DNA of 64,000 nucleotides from CAWDDA01 sp963813345 (GTDB lineage Bacteria > Acidobacteriota > Blastocatellia > RBC074). Position 1 is the stretch's first letter. The number at the start of each line of letters is the position of its first letter. Where the stretch lies: positions 418,424 through 482,423 of the forward strand of contig CAWEYR010000024.1 in the NCBI GenBank assembly GCA_963813345.1, read 5' to 3'. This document shows, one piece after another, positions 31,551 to 41,630 of this stretch. A model generated the notes under the pieces. That model ran no database searches. It saw only the letters and a list, made by a program, of their open reading frames with translations, and was not told the DNA's origin. The position numbers and the translations under genes are program-made.

Positions 31551-32463
31551 ACCGGTATTCGTCTCTATAGCATCTTTATCGGCTCAGACAAACCTGCCTG
31601 CTCTCGTTGACGTCACAACACTCAAGGTGGTCTACGAGGACGATGCCTTCTTTGAAGGACCTGCATGGGATCCCGCGACTGGAAAGCTCTACTTCACTGC
31701 TTTCAAGAAGGAGACCCAACAGATTCTTCGGCTCGACGCTCCAGGAAAGGCAACCGTTTGGTTGCGCGATACAAAGGGCATCAACGGGATGCGACTGTCG
31801 CGATCCGGGCGATTGCTTGGCGCACAGGCGTATGGTCACAATCTCTTGAGCATGAAGATCGGCGCCGAAGGTCCTGAAGACGTGCGCAGCCTGACAAGCA
31901 ACTTCGAAGGCCAGACCTACAATCAACCTAACGATCTTGCCGAGGCACCCGGAGGGGGAATCTATTACACGGATCCCGACTTTCAGGGAAAGACTCGCAG
32001 CGCCGTCTACTTCATCGATTCTGCACAGAAAGTGCATCGCGTAATTACACACCTCAAGATACCCAACGGCGTGCTTGTCTCGAACGACGGGAAAACGCTA
32101 TATGTCGGCGACAGCTTTGAAAAGCGGATCTATTCTTATCCGATTCTGGCAAGTGGTCTCGTAGATCAGGGAGCAGTGAAAGTGTTCTTTGACCCGCCGA
32201 CAGAAAACCAGAATGACCCCGATGGAATGACCTCGGACGAAAACGGGAATCTCTACTTCACCATGCGTGGTGGAGTGTGGGTTGCAGCTCCTGACGGAAA
32301 GTCGCTTGGCCTGATACCAATTCCAGAGTTTGCCAGCAATGTAGGCTTTGGAGGACGCGACGGAAAGACGCTATTTATCACCTGTAGCAAGAAGGTCTAT
32401 TCGATCGAGAGAAGAGGAATGACAGTGAGTCCTATTCCAACTCGAGCCCCTCAGGGATGTTGA
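31510..32463 (+). CDS. Exported SMP-30/gluconolactonase-like protein
   Basis: The protein starts with a signal peptide (MKLIRLAASVFIPVFVSIAS) and forms a six-bladed propeller of the SMP-30 type: FFEGPAWDPATGKLYFTAF, metal-site NQPNDLAEAPGGGIYYTDPD, IPNGVLVSNDGKTLYVGDS, and DGMTSDENGNLYFTMRGGV. Glu, Asn and Asp metal ligands are in place, so lactone hydrolysis is plausible. Start is ATG 31510 or 31516. This start region is antisense to the ApbE signal peptide region, leaving no room for separate promoters between them. Confidence 0.9.
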   Translation: MNMKLIRLAASVFIPVFVSIASLSAQTNLPALVDVTTLKVVYEDDAFFEGPAWDPATGKLYFTAFKKETQQILRLDAPGKATVWLRDTKGINGMRLSRSGRLLGAQAYGHNLLSMKIGAEGPEDVRSLTSNFEGQTYNQPNDLAEAPGGGIYYTDPDFQGKTRSAVYFIDSAQKVHRVITHLKIPNGVLVSNDGKTLYVGDSFEKRIYSYPILASGLVDQGAVKVFFDPPTENQNDPDGMTSDENGNLYFTMRGGVWVAAPDGKSLGLIPIPEFASNVGFGGRDGKTLFITCSKKVYSIERRGMTVSPIPTRAPQGC

Positions 32464-32527
32464 ACGACAGGAAGCAGAATGTGCGAACCATGTCCCGCAC
32501 CATAAAAGACCTTCTGCCTGGCCACCC

Positions 32528-34203
32528 TCACTTTCGCTGACGTTCCAAGGGCTCGCCCGTGTTGGGGTTTCGATCAAACTGTGGAAAGTTGCTGCTGGTA
32601 ATATCCACACGAATTCGATGTCCCGGTAAGAACACATTCGCGGTCCCAACCAAATCGATCTCAAATTCATAGACCTCTCCGGGCTTCAACAGCTCTTCAT
32701 TCTGAGTTCCCTTCCGGTACCGTGCTCTGAGAATGCCTTCTGCAATGTTCATCGCAAAACCGTCCGGGTAGACATCGACGAGCTTTACCACCCAATCGGT
32801 ATCACGACCATCAGTCGCCGCGAACAACTTCATCCTGATTGGCCCTGCAATGGCAATCGGATTGGCGAGCGGCGCACTTGAATACCTGAGCATGTCCTTG
32901 CGGTTCTCGATCACACGTTGATCGCGTGGGCCAGCAGTGTCGGACTTCCACAGCAATTGTTGCCACCAACGGTTGGCACGGGATCGTCAGGATTGTATGT
33001 GTACTCATCACTCGCAGCGACTTTCCCGGATTCCGCAGCCAGTGTCCGATTACTCGCCAGGTAGAACGGCGTGTACTTCGTTCCGGGAACGGGCCAGTCC
33101 TGCTCGTGCTTCCACTTGTTGACGCCCATATAGAAAATCTCGACAGGTGGCTCACGATCGATGCCGTTATCGATGCCTTTGAGATAGTGATCGAACCATC
33201 GAAGTTCGCGATCAAACAATACGCGCGCGGCTTCGGGACCAAAGTCGACATCACCGAACTTGCGGCTGGGGCCGTGCCCCCACGGGCCAATGACCATCTT
33301 CGTTTCTCGACGTGCCTTCTCGCTCGCACCCTGTTTTCTCACTCCCGTGAATCCATTGATGGTGCCGGCGAGAAAAATGTCGAACCAGCCACCGCTCGTG
33401 TGCACTGGTACGTTGATTTGCGCGAAGCATTCTTCATCGCTGATTGCTTTCCAGTATGTATCGTAACCGGGATGCGCGATCCATTCGCACGATGAGTGCC
33501 TGACTGCCATATCCGGCGCTCGCGAGATCGGCGGTTTCGAGCGGCAGACGTCGTAGAATAGTGTCGTATTTCAATTCTGGCGGGGCGTAATCTTCAGTAT
33601 GCCAGTACTGCGGCAAGCACTGATGCGGTTCGCCATGCGGACCACGCCCCAGCCGTAATTGAACGAAAGTCGAAACGCACCTCCGTGAGTCATCCAGTTG
33701 GCATAGATGTTGGTTGAAGCAACGGCAGGAAAGATCGCAACCAGGCTGGGTGGCGTAGTGGAAGCCGCACGCCACTGCACGTGCCCGAGATATGAACCTC
33801 CCTGCATGGCGACCTTACCGTTGGACCAGACCTGGCGCGCCGCCCATTCGATTGTGTCGTAACCATCGCGCGCTTCTCTTCGAAATGGTACCCAGGTCCC
33901 TTCAGATTCATACCTGCCTCGCACATCCTGAACTACAACCGCATACCCGCGCTGCGCGAATTTGATCATCGTTTCGTGCACACCGTCTCGCTGAACTCCG
34001 TAGGGCGTACGGACAACCAGAGTCGGATAGCGTCCCTCAGCGCGCGGCAGATAGACGTCAGCGTAGAGCACGACTCCATCCCGCATCTGCACACCCCGGT
34101 ATCGCTCGATCCGGATTTCGTTCAGCGGCTGGATCAAGTATCCGGCAGTCAACGTCGTGAGAAATGTGGGCAGCAGTAAAAGAAACGCGAGGAGCCTTGT
34201 CAT
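32528..34203 (-). CDS. Exported X-Pro dipeptidyl-peptidase S15/CocE-type hydrolase, two frameshifts
   Basis: From ATG 34203 there is a signal peptide (TRLLAFLLLLPTFLTTLTA), then the S15 fold: MRDGVVLYADVYLPR, VVQDVRGRYESEGTW, and the nucleophile Ser in MQGGSYLGHVQW. After a frame change near 33600 come HTSGGWFDIFLAG (acid region) and VIGPWGHGPSRKFGD (catalytic His). After a second change near 32930 comes the C-terminal jelly roll (GHRIRVDITSSNFPQFDRNP). Total about 555 residues, normal for CocE/NonD hydrolases. It would cleave acyl or peptidyl bonds in the periplasm. Confidence 0.85.
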
Positions 34204-34282
34204 ATTGCGGCCTCCGGTTAGTTCGGGAATGCGCGGCAACGTAGCACTCGATCCAGACTCGGGTCAAGTGGCGACGTTTTTG

Positions 34283-34336
34283 GTTTGAGTTCAAACTCCT
34301 AGTTTGCTCGCAGCCAGCTAAAATTTGAACTCAAAC
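34283..34336. repeat. Palindromic repeat family A, copy 3 (diverged, short loop)
   Basis: Left arm GTTTGAGTTCAAACTCC... (34283-34306) and right arm ending TTTGAACTCAAAC (34315-34336) pair imperfectly. The conserved loop of other copies is missing. It lies in a divergent promoter region, unlike most copies. Confidence 0.75.
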
Positions 34337-34360
34337 TCAAACTTCTCGCTGAATTACCGA

Positions 34361-34389
34361 TTGACACAAAGTAGCATCTATAGTACCTT
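34361..34389 (+). promoter_or_regulatory. Possible sigma-70 promoter
   Basis: TTGACA at 34361-34366 is followed after 17 bases by TACCTT (34384-34389). The -35 box is perfect; the -10 box is weak. It would drive the large secreted-protein gene from a leader of about 190 bases. Confidence 0.35.
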
Positions 34390-34486
34390 CCGGTTTGGAT
34401 CCAACAAAATCTAGTGGTTCTTCACCTCACGCCCAAACCTTGTCTGGGACATGTGATCGATGCTTTTTGTGCGGTCGAACTCCAAG

Positions 34487-34550
34487 GTGTGCTTTACGCA
34501 CACAACAGTCGGACTCCATCGAGTCGAGAGCCGGGATTTCTCCGGCTCTC
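34487..34550 (+). promoter_or_regulatory. Structured 5' leader of the large secreted-protein gene
   Basis: Three hairpins follow one another: GTGTGC-TTTAC-GCACAC (34487-34503), GACTC-CATC-GAGTC (34512-34525), and a perfect 9-bp stem GAGAGCCGG-GATTTCT-CCGGCTCTC (34526-34550). No T-run follows the last stem, so it is not a simple terminator. It does not match a riboswitch I recognise. A structured RNA leader or mRNA-stabilising element is possible. Confidence 0.4.
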
Positions 34551-34583
34551 GGCTTATTTCCAACCCCAACAAAGGGATGAACA

Positions 34584-37500
34584 ATGATATTTCGTCGTGA
34601 TCTTTCTCGCCGCCTGATCCATACCTTCTTCCATAATAAAGCACTTCTTTCCGTAGTCATCATTGCAGCAGCGACAGCGCTCATGATCGCTCCGGACCTG
34701 ATCACCTCTCGCGCCCGCAGTAATGCCGCAGCGGTTTATTCGTGGGTGCGCATGGGGACTACTCTCTTCGGGCCCGGTCTCAGCATGCGCGATCTCCATG
34801 TGCGGCAGAATCGGCTTTTTGCGGCAACTGGCGGGTTCAGTCTTTATTACACCGATGATGGCGGCACGAACTGGACTGATGTGCTCACGGGCACCAATCG
34901 CGATAATCGGCACCAGTACGGTTTTCTTGAAACGCCGAATGCTCTGCTTATCGGTACGCCATCGGGTGTCTGGCGCACTTCATTCGATGACCTCGCGCTC
35001 GTCGAATCAAGTGTCGGACTTGTGAATAACGTCGGTACCGTACCATTCGCCTACAAGTTCACCTATACGCCTGACGGATCCATCCTGGTCGGCACTTCGT
35101 TTGGAGTGTTTCGAAGCACCAACGGAACGAACTGGACTCGATCGCATACTGGAATGATCTCAGACGGAGCGGTCGGGTTTTATGTCGATGGCTCGACAAT
35201 ATTCTGTGGACTCGAAGTCAACGGCGCGTATCGTTCAACCGACAACGGCAACTTCTGGACGGCAACCAGCAATGGACTCGTAGCAGCCAGGGTAAATGCG
35301 TTCATCAGGTTCGGTCCCTATCTTTTCGCTGGTGGCGGTCACGACGGCGTCTTTCGCTCGAGCAATGGCGGGTCCTCATGGGAGAAAGCAAGCCAGGGGC
35401 TGAGTGGACTCTCAACTCATATTCGCGACTTTTTCATCAATGGCAACGAGCTGCTTATTGCAACCGAGGCGGGAGTATTTCGGACGCTGAACAACGGCGA
35501 CTCGTGGGAGTCGGTCAGCACCGGCCTGAGCGGTTTTGGTCTCAACGTAAATACATTCGCTGTCTGGAATGGCTACCTTTACATCGGAACCGAAGGCGGG
35601 GGACCTTATCGCACCCTGCTCTCAAATCAACCAGGGCCAAATCCGACTCCAACTCCGACTCCAACACCGACTCCAACTCCCACACCTGGCCCAACACCGA
35701 CTCCAACTCCCACACCTGGCCCAACACCGACTCCGACACCTGGACCGTCGCCAACTCCCACTCCGGTTCCTAACGGACGAGTCGTGCGAATCACAAACAC
35801 GAACGGTACGCCTGGCAGCAACGTTACAGTGCCGATTGAAATGACTGCGCTTGGAAACGAAAACACTGTTGGATTGAGCGTCGTCTTCGATCCGGCGATC
35901 CTCTCCTATCAAAGTTCGGCGAGGGGCACTGACGCAACAGCGTTGCTCAGGAATGAAAATCAGGCGGCTCAAGGACGTGTAGGACTTGCTGCCACAGTGG
36001 ATCAGGGACAGGCCTTCCCAGCCGGTAATCGGCAACTTGCAACCATCACCTTCACGGTCGCCGCGAGCACGAATGCAACCTCTGCCTCGCTCGCCGTGGG
36101 TGATCAACCAATTTCGCGCCAGGTTGTTGCTCCTAACGCGACTAGTCTCACGGCCGGAACCACATTCAATGGCGGTGCGGTAAGTGTTGCGGCAGGCGGT
36201 TACGAAGCCGACGTTACACCGAGGCCGAACGGAAAGAACAACGGCACAATCAATCTTCAGGACTTTGTGCAGACTGGACGGTTCGCAATCGGGCTCGACA
36301 TCCCCGCAGCTGGTGGAGAGTTTCAGCGAGCTGACTGCGCGCCAAAAGAGACGAAGGGAGACAATTCGGTCAGCCTGGCGGATTACGTTCAATCCGGGCG
36401 CTTCGCGACAGGACTCGATTCGGTGTCGAGCGCAGGCGGGCCGTCTGGTGCAGCGGCTGCTGCGGCAAGTTCGCGTCTGGCGTCACGCGAGAGTTCAGCC
36501 AATCGAGAAGGTCGTGTAAGTCAGGTCGATGCCGAGCTTCGACCTCAGCGTGACAACCGGGTAAGAGTGACGTCGATCTCGCTGAATGCAAGCGGAAACG
36601 AGAACTCGCTCGGGTGGAGTATCAATTTCGACCCGCGTGAATGGAGCTTCGCCGGCGCGACTTCGCCGATCACCAATGCCGACATTCTCCTAAACAGAAC
36701 TCGTGCGGCTGAAGGCAGGATCGGCATCGCGCTCGTTCTCGCACCGGGAGCGAGCATCGCACCCGGACGACAGAACATCGTCGATCTTCAATTCACACGG
36801 TTGCGTGAAGACGCGCATCCATTTGTTTTTGGCTTTGGCGACGAGCCAATTGCTCGCGAAATCGTAACTGTCGACGCAACGAAGGCTCGAACCGCCTTCA
36901 ATGCGGGTGCATCGGAAGAGACAAAGGCATTGGCCACTGTTTCGGCGGCTGATCCGGGTCTTGCGGAGGTTGCGCCTGGTAGCCTTGCAAGTGCTTTCGG
37001 CTCGGGACTAGTGACCAGCACTCATACAAGCTCAACCGTTGAGCTTCCCACGGAGCTGGCAGGCACGCGCCTGCGACTGCGAGACGCGCTTGGTGCCGAG
37101 CACTTCGCATCGCTCCTTTTCGTATCTCCCTCGCAAATCAACTATCTGATTCCGGCTGACACAGCGCTCGGAATGGCAACTATCGAGATCATCGGAGATG
37201 GCGATGTAATCGCAAGAGGTGTAGTTCCCGTAGGCAATGTGGCGCCGGCCTTCTTCACGGCCTCTTCGACGGGAGACGGCCCCCCTGCGGCTTTTGTGGT
37301 CACTGTGTCGGCGGATGGAACTGAGGCTTGGTCGCCAGTCGCGCGGTTCGAAGCGGAGCGCAATGTGTGGGAGGCATTGCCAATTCAGATTGGCAATGGA
37401 ACCGACAGCGCGTACCTCGTTCTTTTTGGAACGGGACTCCGTGGAGCGAAAGGCGAGGTTCACGCATTTGCCGGAGTCGATGAGCTTCCGGTCGATTACT

Positions 37501-37640
37501 CTGGCAAGCAGGGCACGTTCGCCGGGCTTGATCAGGTTAATCTCGTGTTGCCTCAATCGCTCGCGGGCAGAGGCGCAGTGGAACTTCATCTTGAAGTCGA
37601 CGGCAGACTCTCGAATCGCGTTCTACTCCGGATTCAGTGA
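34584..37640 (+). CDS. Large secreted protein: BNR/Vps10-like propeller, PT linker, cohesin-dockerin-cohesin-like region, TIGR03437-type C-terminus
   Basis: The intact 1018-residue protein has an N-terminal membrane/signal segment, then about five Asp-box-like blades (YYTDDGGTNWTD, GVFRSTNGTNWTRS, GAYRSTDNGNFWTA, GVFRSSNGGSSWEK, GVFRTLNNGDSWES) to about residue 345. A TPTPTPGP linker follows. A cohesin-like domain (VGLSVVFDPAILSYQSS) precedes two dockerin-like repeats (NNGTINLQDFVQTGRFAIGL and GDNSVSLADYVQSGRFATGL), then a second cohesin-like domain (SLGWSINFDPREWSFAG). The last 230 residues match the acidobacterial TIGR03437 type (FVSPSQINYLIPADT, QVNLVLPQSLAGRGAVELHL). AAGGGA lies 7 bases before the ATG. 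Likely a cell-surface binding or scaffold protein. Confidence 0.85.
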   Translation: MIFRRDLSRRLIHTFFHNKALLSVVIIAAATALMIAPDLITSRARSNAAAVYSWVRMGTTLFGPGLSMRDLHVRQNRLFAATGGFSLYYTDDGGTNWTDVLTGTNRDNRHQYGFLETPNALLIGTPSGVWRTSFDDLALVESSVGLVNNVGTVPFAYKFTYTPDGSILVGTSFGVFRSTNGTNWTRSHTGMISDGAVGFYVDGSTIFCGLEVNGAYRSTDNGNFWTATSNGLVAARVNAFIRFGPYLFAGGGHDGVFRSSNGGSSWEKASQGLSGLSTHIRDFFINGNELLIATEAGVFRTLNNGDSWESVSTGLSGFGLNVNTFAVWNGYLYIGTEGGGPYRTLLSNQPGPNPTPTPTPTPTPTPTPGPTPTPTPTPGPTPTPTPGPSPTPTPVPNGRVVRITNTNGTPGSNVTVPIEMTALGNENTVGLSVVFDPAILSYQSSARGTDATALLRNENQAAQGRVGLAATVDQGQAFPAGNRQLATITFTVAASTNATSASLAVGDQPISRQVVAPNATSLTAGTTFNGGAVSVAAGGYEADVTPRPNGKNNGTINLQDFVQTGRFAIGLDIPAAGGEFQRADCAPKETKGDNSVSLADYVQSGRFATGLDSVSSAGGPSGAAAAAASSRLASRESSANREGRVSQVDAELRPQRDNRVRVTSISLNASGNENSLGWSINFDPREWSFAGATSPITNADILLNRTRAAEGRIGIALVLAPGASIAPGRQNIVDLQFTRLREDAHPFVFGFGDEPIAREIVTVDATKARTAFNAGASEETKALATVSAADPGLAEVAPGSLASAFGSGLVTSTHTSSTVELPTELAGTRLRLRDALGAEHFASLLFVSPSQINYLIPADTALGMATIEIIGDGDVIARGVVPVGNVAPAFFTASSTGDGPPAAFVVTVSADGTEAWSPVARFEAERNVWEALPIQIGNGTDSAYLVLFGTGLRGAKGEVHAFAGVDELPVDYSGKQGTFAGLDQVNLVLPQSLAGRGAVELHLEVDGRLSNRVLLRIQ

Positions 37641-37649
37641 CAGTTACTG

Positions 37650-37835
37650 CTGGGAGCGCCGGCCTCCGGGCCGGCCACGAGCCGCGAAGCGTGCGAGTCG
37701 TGGAGAGTCCTTGTGCTGAAGACTCGCACGCTTCGCGGCTCGTGGCCGGCCGGAGGCCGGCGCTCCCAGAAGCTTGAACTCCATACGACGCCCTTGCACT
37801 TTCTTCCGTTGGCAAGCTAAAGCTTGAACTCAAAC
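37650..37835. repeat. Family C palindrome followed by two family A half-arms
   Basis: Arms 37650-37699 and 37721-37769 are reverse complements except for one missing base, and match the arms at 30471-30593 closely. The loop is the same one reversed. Family A right-arm sequences (AGCTTGAACTCC at 37770 and GCAAGCTAAAGCTTGAACTC at 37812) follow in the same orientation, so they cannot pair with each other. Confidence 0.9.
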
Positions 37836-37861
37836 TTTCCGGTTTTCGGGTTCAAGCACGT

Positions 37862-40800
37862 ATGCAATCGGGAAACATCAGATCTTTACTCATCCTTTCC
37901 TTTCTCCTTTTGGCACTGCCGGTTCAGGCAGCCGCTCAAACCCAGACAACCGGAGCCGTCCAGGGAGTAGTCCTCGAAGAAAGCACCAACAGCTTTGTTG
38001 CGTCGGTGACTGTAATCGTCACGAATGAAGATACGGGCCTCGAACGCTCGACGCTGACGGACGCAGACGGGCGCTACTTTATCGGTCTGCTTCCCGTCGG
38101 CATCTATACGCTCCGAGGACAAAAAGAGGGATTTGTTGAGTCGCCGTTTTCTCTGGCGAGAGGATTTCAGGTCCGGCTGGCAAAGGAAAACGTCGTCAAC
38201 CCTCCCCCGATTACTTTGCGGCGAGCTGGTGCGTCGCCTCCAACGCCGACACCACCCACTGCTCCACCGCCTGGCACAACCGGCGGATCAATCTTCGAGC
38301 GTCTGGTGAACGCAAGAAATGCGAGTCGAAGAGCCAACTTTGATTCGCGACAACTGCTTGCGCTGCCTTTGCCCGGCACGCGCACCTTCGATTCGCTCGC
38401 GTTTCTAGCGCCAGGAGTCGCGCCGCCGCCGGAGGCTATCGGCAGATATGTTGGACCCGGCGTCGGTCCGGGTGTCGGAACCTCGGGGCAGTTTTCAGTC
38501 AACGGGCTCAGAAGTCGCGCAAACAATTTCACGATAGACGGCTCCGACAACAATGACGATGACATCGGAGTCAGACGCCAGGGATTTACCTCACTCCTTC
38601 CACAATCGATCGAGAGCATCTACGAGTTTCAAATCACAACTCTTCTTCCGGAACCTCAGTTCGGGCGCAACCTCGGTGGTCAGATCGACGCTGTTTCGAG
38701 AGCGGGGCTTCACCGGCTGTTTGGAACGCTATATGGGTTTCTGACCGACAGGCGACTGCGTGCAAAGGATCCTTTTGATCTGACGGGTGGACCCGTCAGT
38801 TATTCACTCCTGAGAGACGGCGATCAGAGACCAATACAGGTGACGGACCTCAGGCCAGGTGCAAACGTCACGCGGCCGATCGTCTTGCGGAATCCAGTTG
38901 GCAGTGAGGATTCAGCCACGCGTGGACTTTATGGTTTTGTTATTGGAGCACCTTTCATAAAAGGCTCAAACTTTTTTCTTTCCTACGAACGTCAGCAGAT
39001 AAACGCAGTGCGGGAATCGCATTTTGCCGTTCCTACGGTTGCGGAGCGCGGTCTTTTTGGACTTGGAGATCGAGGACTTGTTGTCACTTCGACGGCGGGG
39101 CAGCAGGTCCCCTTCTTTCCAACATCGGTTTCTGGCGATGCCTTCTTCAGTCTTTTCCCTTTTCCAAATAATCCCCCGGGACCATTCGGCGCGAACACAT
39201 TCACCTCGGTTCTTCCGGCGAACGCCGCCGGCAATATTGCGTCAGCAAAACTCGACAAGCCGAACCTCGCTTTCCTGGGAGCGCGCCACGTTGTGACGCT
39301 TCGTTACAACCAGACAGATGACCGGACCGATCTTCCTGTAACCGGGGATGCAATCTATTCATCGCTCAATGCGGGTGTGAAGACTCGCAATCTGTCGTTC
39401 ATTCTTTCTACAGCTTTGCTGCCATCGGCTAGCAATCAGTTTCGTTTCTCATATGGCAGAACAAAGCTTCAGTTTGACGATGCGACAAAGAAATGCAGCA
39501 ACGCTCAGGTGCAGCTACCCGAACATTGTCTGTTGCCTTCGGACTCGTTTTCTTCGACGCCGTTTCTGCTGAATGCACCATTGTTGGCAAATGCAACGCT
39601 TCCAGTTCGATCGGGCACTCAATTCGTCGCCGGCAATCCTGAGTATGTCCATCAGGGAATCACATCAGAACAGGTTAGCGGACCACTCGGCCAACTCGTT
39701 GTCTCAGGCTTTAGTCCGGTTGGTGTCGATGTATTCAGCTTCCCGCAGGAACGCGCGAACAACACTTATCAAGTGGCAAACACGGTGGTCTATCAGGTCG
39801 CAAAGCACGTTGTAACGGCCGGTGTAGATTTCCGTCGTACTCAACTCAACAGCGTTCTTGATCGCAACTTCCGGCCGCAGGCTACCTTCAGCGGTGCTGC
39901 GGACATAGCCTCTCGGTTTGGAGTGCCCTCATTCAGTTCATCCGGGTTTTATGCTGGCACGGATTTCGTCGCAGTCGGCGGTGTCACAGGGTATTTCCAG
40001 ACCCTGGCCCTCAAACCGGATTCAGAGATTGGCCTACGCTACTGGCAAAGCAATCTTTTTGCGAGTGACCAGTTTCGTGTCGGTAACGGAATGACGTTCA
40101 CTCTTGGGGTGCGTTACGAGCTCAATACTGTACCCGGGGAAGTGAATCGTAAGATTGAGCGAACATTCACCGATCCACAGGTTTTCAAGTTCATTGAAAC
40201 TGAGAAGCAGCTATTTGGTGTTTCAGGCTTCGAGATGTTTCTCGATGAACGCCGCTCAATTTATCGAAAGGATGCCAACAATATCGCCCCTCACATCGCA
40301 TTTGCGTGGGATCCTACGGGACGCGGGACAATGTCGCTTCGAGGAGGATATGGAATCTATTTCGATCAGATTCTTGGCGCGGTAGTCAGCCAGTCGCGAA
40401 GCGTTTTTCCCACATTCCTGTCGTTGAATCTTGCCGGCGTGAATCCGTTTCGAAACGGGGCGCTGCTTCCATTCAATCCGAACCTGCTTGCGCGACCAGG
40501 GACGCTCAATACTTACGATTCGAATCAGTTTGGCAATGACCTGGTCAGCTTCCTGTTACTGCTCAGCCGGTTTACGAATCCCGTTCCCGGTGGAGGAAGT
40601 CGGGTCACGAACTACCCTGGCGGTCCGGGTTTTGTTCTGCCTGCCAATCGCCTCGTAACTCCGTACGCACAACACTGGGGTTTGACGTTCGAAAAGCAAT
40701 TGGGCATGCATACTGTGGCTTCAGCAGCATACGTAGGAACGCGCGGAACGCATCTCCTCCGAACCTCGACGCCAAACTTTGGGCCGAATGTCTTCCCTGT

Positions 40801-41629
40801 GATTACTGGAGCACGAGGTGCAATCGAACCTGAGTTTACCGGATTCACAGTAGCTCCCGGACCCGGCTCGGCGCGCACGTTTCCATTCCTGGGATCATTT
40901 ACGTCCATCGAGTCAGACGCGCGCTCGTCGTATCACAGTCTTCAACTGCAGATGGATCGCCGCTTTGCGAACAGCGTTCAATTCACGAGCGCGTACACGT
41001 GGTCTCATGCAATCGACGAGGTATCGGACCTCTTCGATCTTGCTGGCGCCCGCGCACTACCGCAGAACAGCTTCAACCTGCGTGGGGAGAAAGGTGATGC
41101 CAACTTTGACGTGAGACACCGCTTTGCCGGCAGCGCGATCTGGGAGATACCCTGGCCGTCAGGAAACCCGTGGCTCGGTGGTTGGCAACTCGCGGGTATA
41201 GTCACACTCGACAGTGGCCGACCTTTCACTGTGCTGGGAGGTTTCGATGTCAATCTTGATGGCAACCTGACGGACCGCTTGAATACAACCCGTGGAATCA
41301 GCGAAGTAGATGACGGAAGGATACGGTTGCGATTCCCCGAGGGAGCACTTGCATTGCGCCAGCTTCTTGCAGAGATTGGCCGAGACGGCAGCGTTGCAAG
41401 GAACTCGTTCCGCGCTCAAGGTGTGGCGAGCGTCGATCTTGCGGTCAGTAAGCACTTCCGATTCAGTGAAAAAAGCGACGTCGAGTTACGCGCAGACGTG
41501 TTCAATCTATTTAACCGGACCCATTACGGCATTCCAGTCCATCAGCTCGGATCGCCCGCGCTTGGCTCAGCCATCGACACCAGATTGCCGCAGCGAACAG
41601 TTCAGATCGGCGCGAGAGTCAGATTCTAG
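37862..41629 (+). CDS. Large TonB-dependent receptor (Oar-like) with carboxypeptidase-regulatory domain
   Basis: The intact 1255-residue protein has a signal peptide (SLLILSFLLLALPVQAAAQ), an N-terminal regulatory-like beta domain (GAVQGVVLEESTNSFVASVT, TLTDADGRYFIGLLPVGIYT), a Pro/Thr linker, a plug domain (FSVNGLRSRANNFTIDGSDN, FGRNLGGQIDAVSRAG), and a 22-strand-type barrel ending in VQIGARVRF with a terminal Phe. A late VELRADVFNLFNRTHYG is typical of Oar-like receptors. It probably takes up a large substrate such as a glycan or peptide. It follows the cohesin/dockerin-like protein gene on the same strand, which hints at a shared task. Confidence 0.92.
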   Translation: MQSGNIRSLLILSFLLLALPVQAAAQTQTTGAVQGVVLEESTNSFVASVTVIVTNEDTGLERSTLTDADGRYFIGLLPVGIYTLRGQKEGFVESPFSLARGFQVRLAKENVVNPPPITLRRAGASPPTPTPPTAPPPGTTGGSIFERLVNARNASRRANFDSRQLLALPLPGTRTFDSLAFLAPGVAPPPEAIGRYVGPGVGPGVGTSGQFSVNGLRSRANNFTIDGSDNNDDDIGVRRQGFTSLLPQSIESIYEFQITTLLPEPQFGRNLGGQIDAVSRAGLHRLFGTLYGFLTDRRLRAKDPFDLTGGPVSYSLLRDGDQRPIQVTDLRPGANVTRPIVLRNPVGSEDSATRGLYGFVIGAPFIKGSNFFLSYERQQINAVRESHFAVPTVAERGLFGLGDRGLVVTSTAGQQVPFFPTSVSGDAFFSLFPFPNNPPGPFGANTFTSVLPANAAGNIASAKLDKPNLAFLGARHVVTLRYNQTDDRTDLPVTGDAIYSSLNAGVKTRNLSFILSTALLPSASNQFRFSYGRTKLQFDDATKKCSNAQVQLPEHCLLPSDSFSSTPFLLNAPLLANATLPVRSGTQFVAGNPEYVHQGITSEQVSGPLGQLVVSGFSPVGVDVFSFPQERANNTYQVANTVVYQVAKHVVTAGVDFRRTQLNSVLDRNFRPQATFSGAADIASRFGVPSFSSSGFYAGTDFVAVGGVTGYFQTLALKPDSEIGLRYWQSNLFASDQFRVGNGMTFTLGVRYELNTVPGEVNRKIERTFTDPQVFKFIETEKQLFGVSGFEMFLDERRSIYRKDANNIAPHIAFAWDPTGRGTMSLRGGYGIYFDQILGAVVSQSRSVFPTFLSLNLAGVNPFRNGALLPFNPNLLARPGTLNTYDSNQFGNDLVSFLLLLSRFTNPVPGGGSRVTNYPGGPGFVLPANRLVTPYAQHWGLTFEKQLGMHTVASAAYVGTRGTHLLRTSTPNFGPNVFPVITGARGAIEPEFTGFTVAPGPGSARTFPFLGSFTSIESDARSSYHSLQLQMDRRFANSVQFTSAYTWSHAIDEVSDLFDLAGARALPQNSFNLRGEKGDANFDVRHRFAGSAIWEIPWPSGNPWLGGWQLAGIVTLDSGRPFTVLGGFDVNLDGNLTDRLNTTRGISEVDDGRIRLRFPEGALALRQLLAEIGRDGSVARNSFRAQGVASVDLAVSKHFRFSEKSDVELRADVFNLFNRTHYGIPVHQLGSPALGSAIDTRLPQRTVQIGARVRF

Positions 41630-41630
41630 C

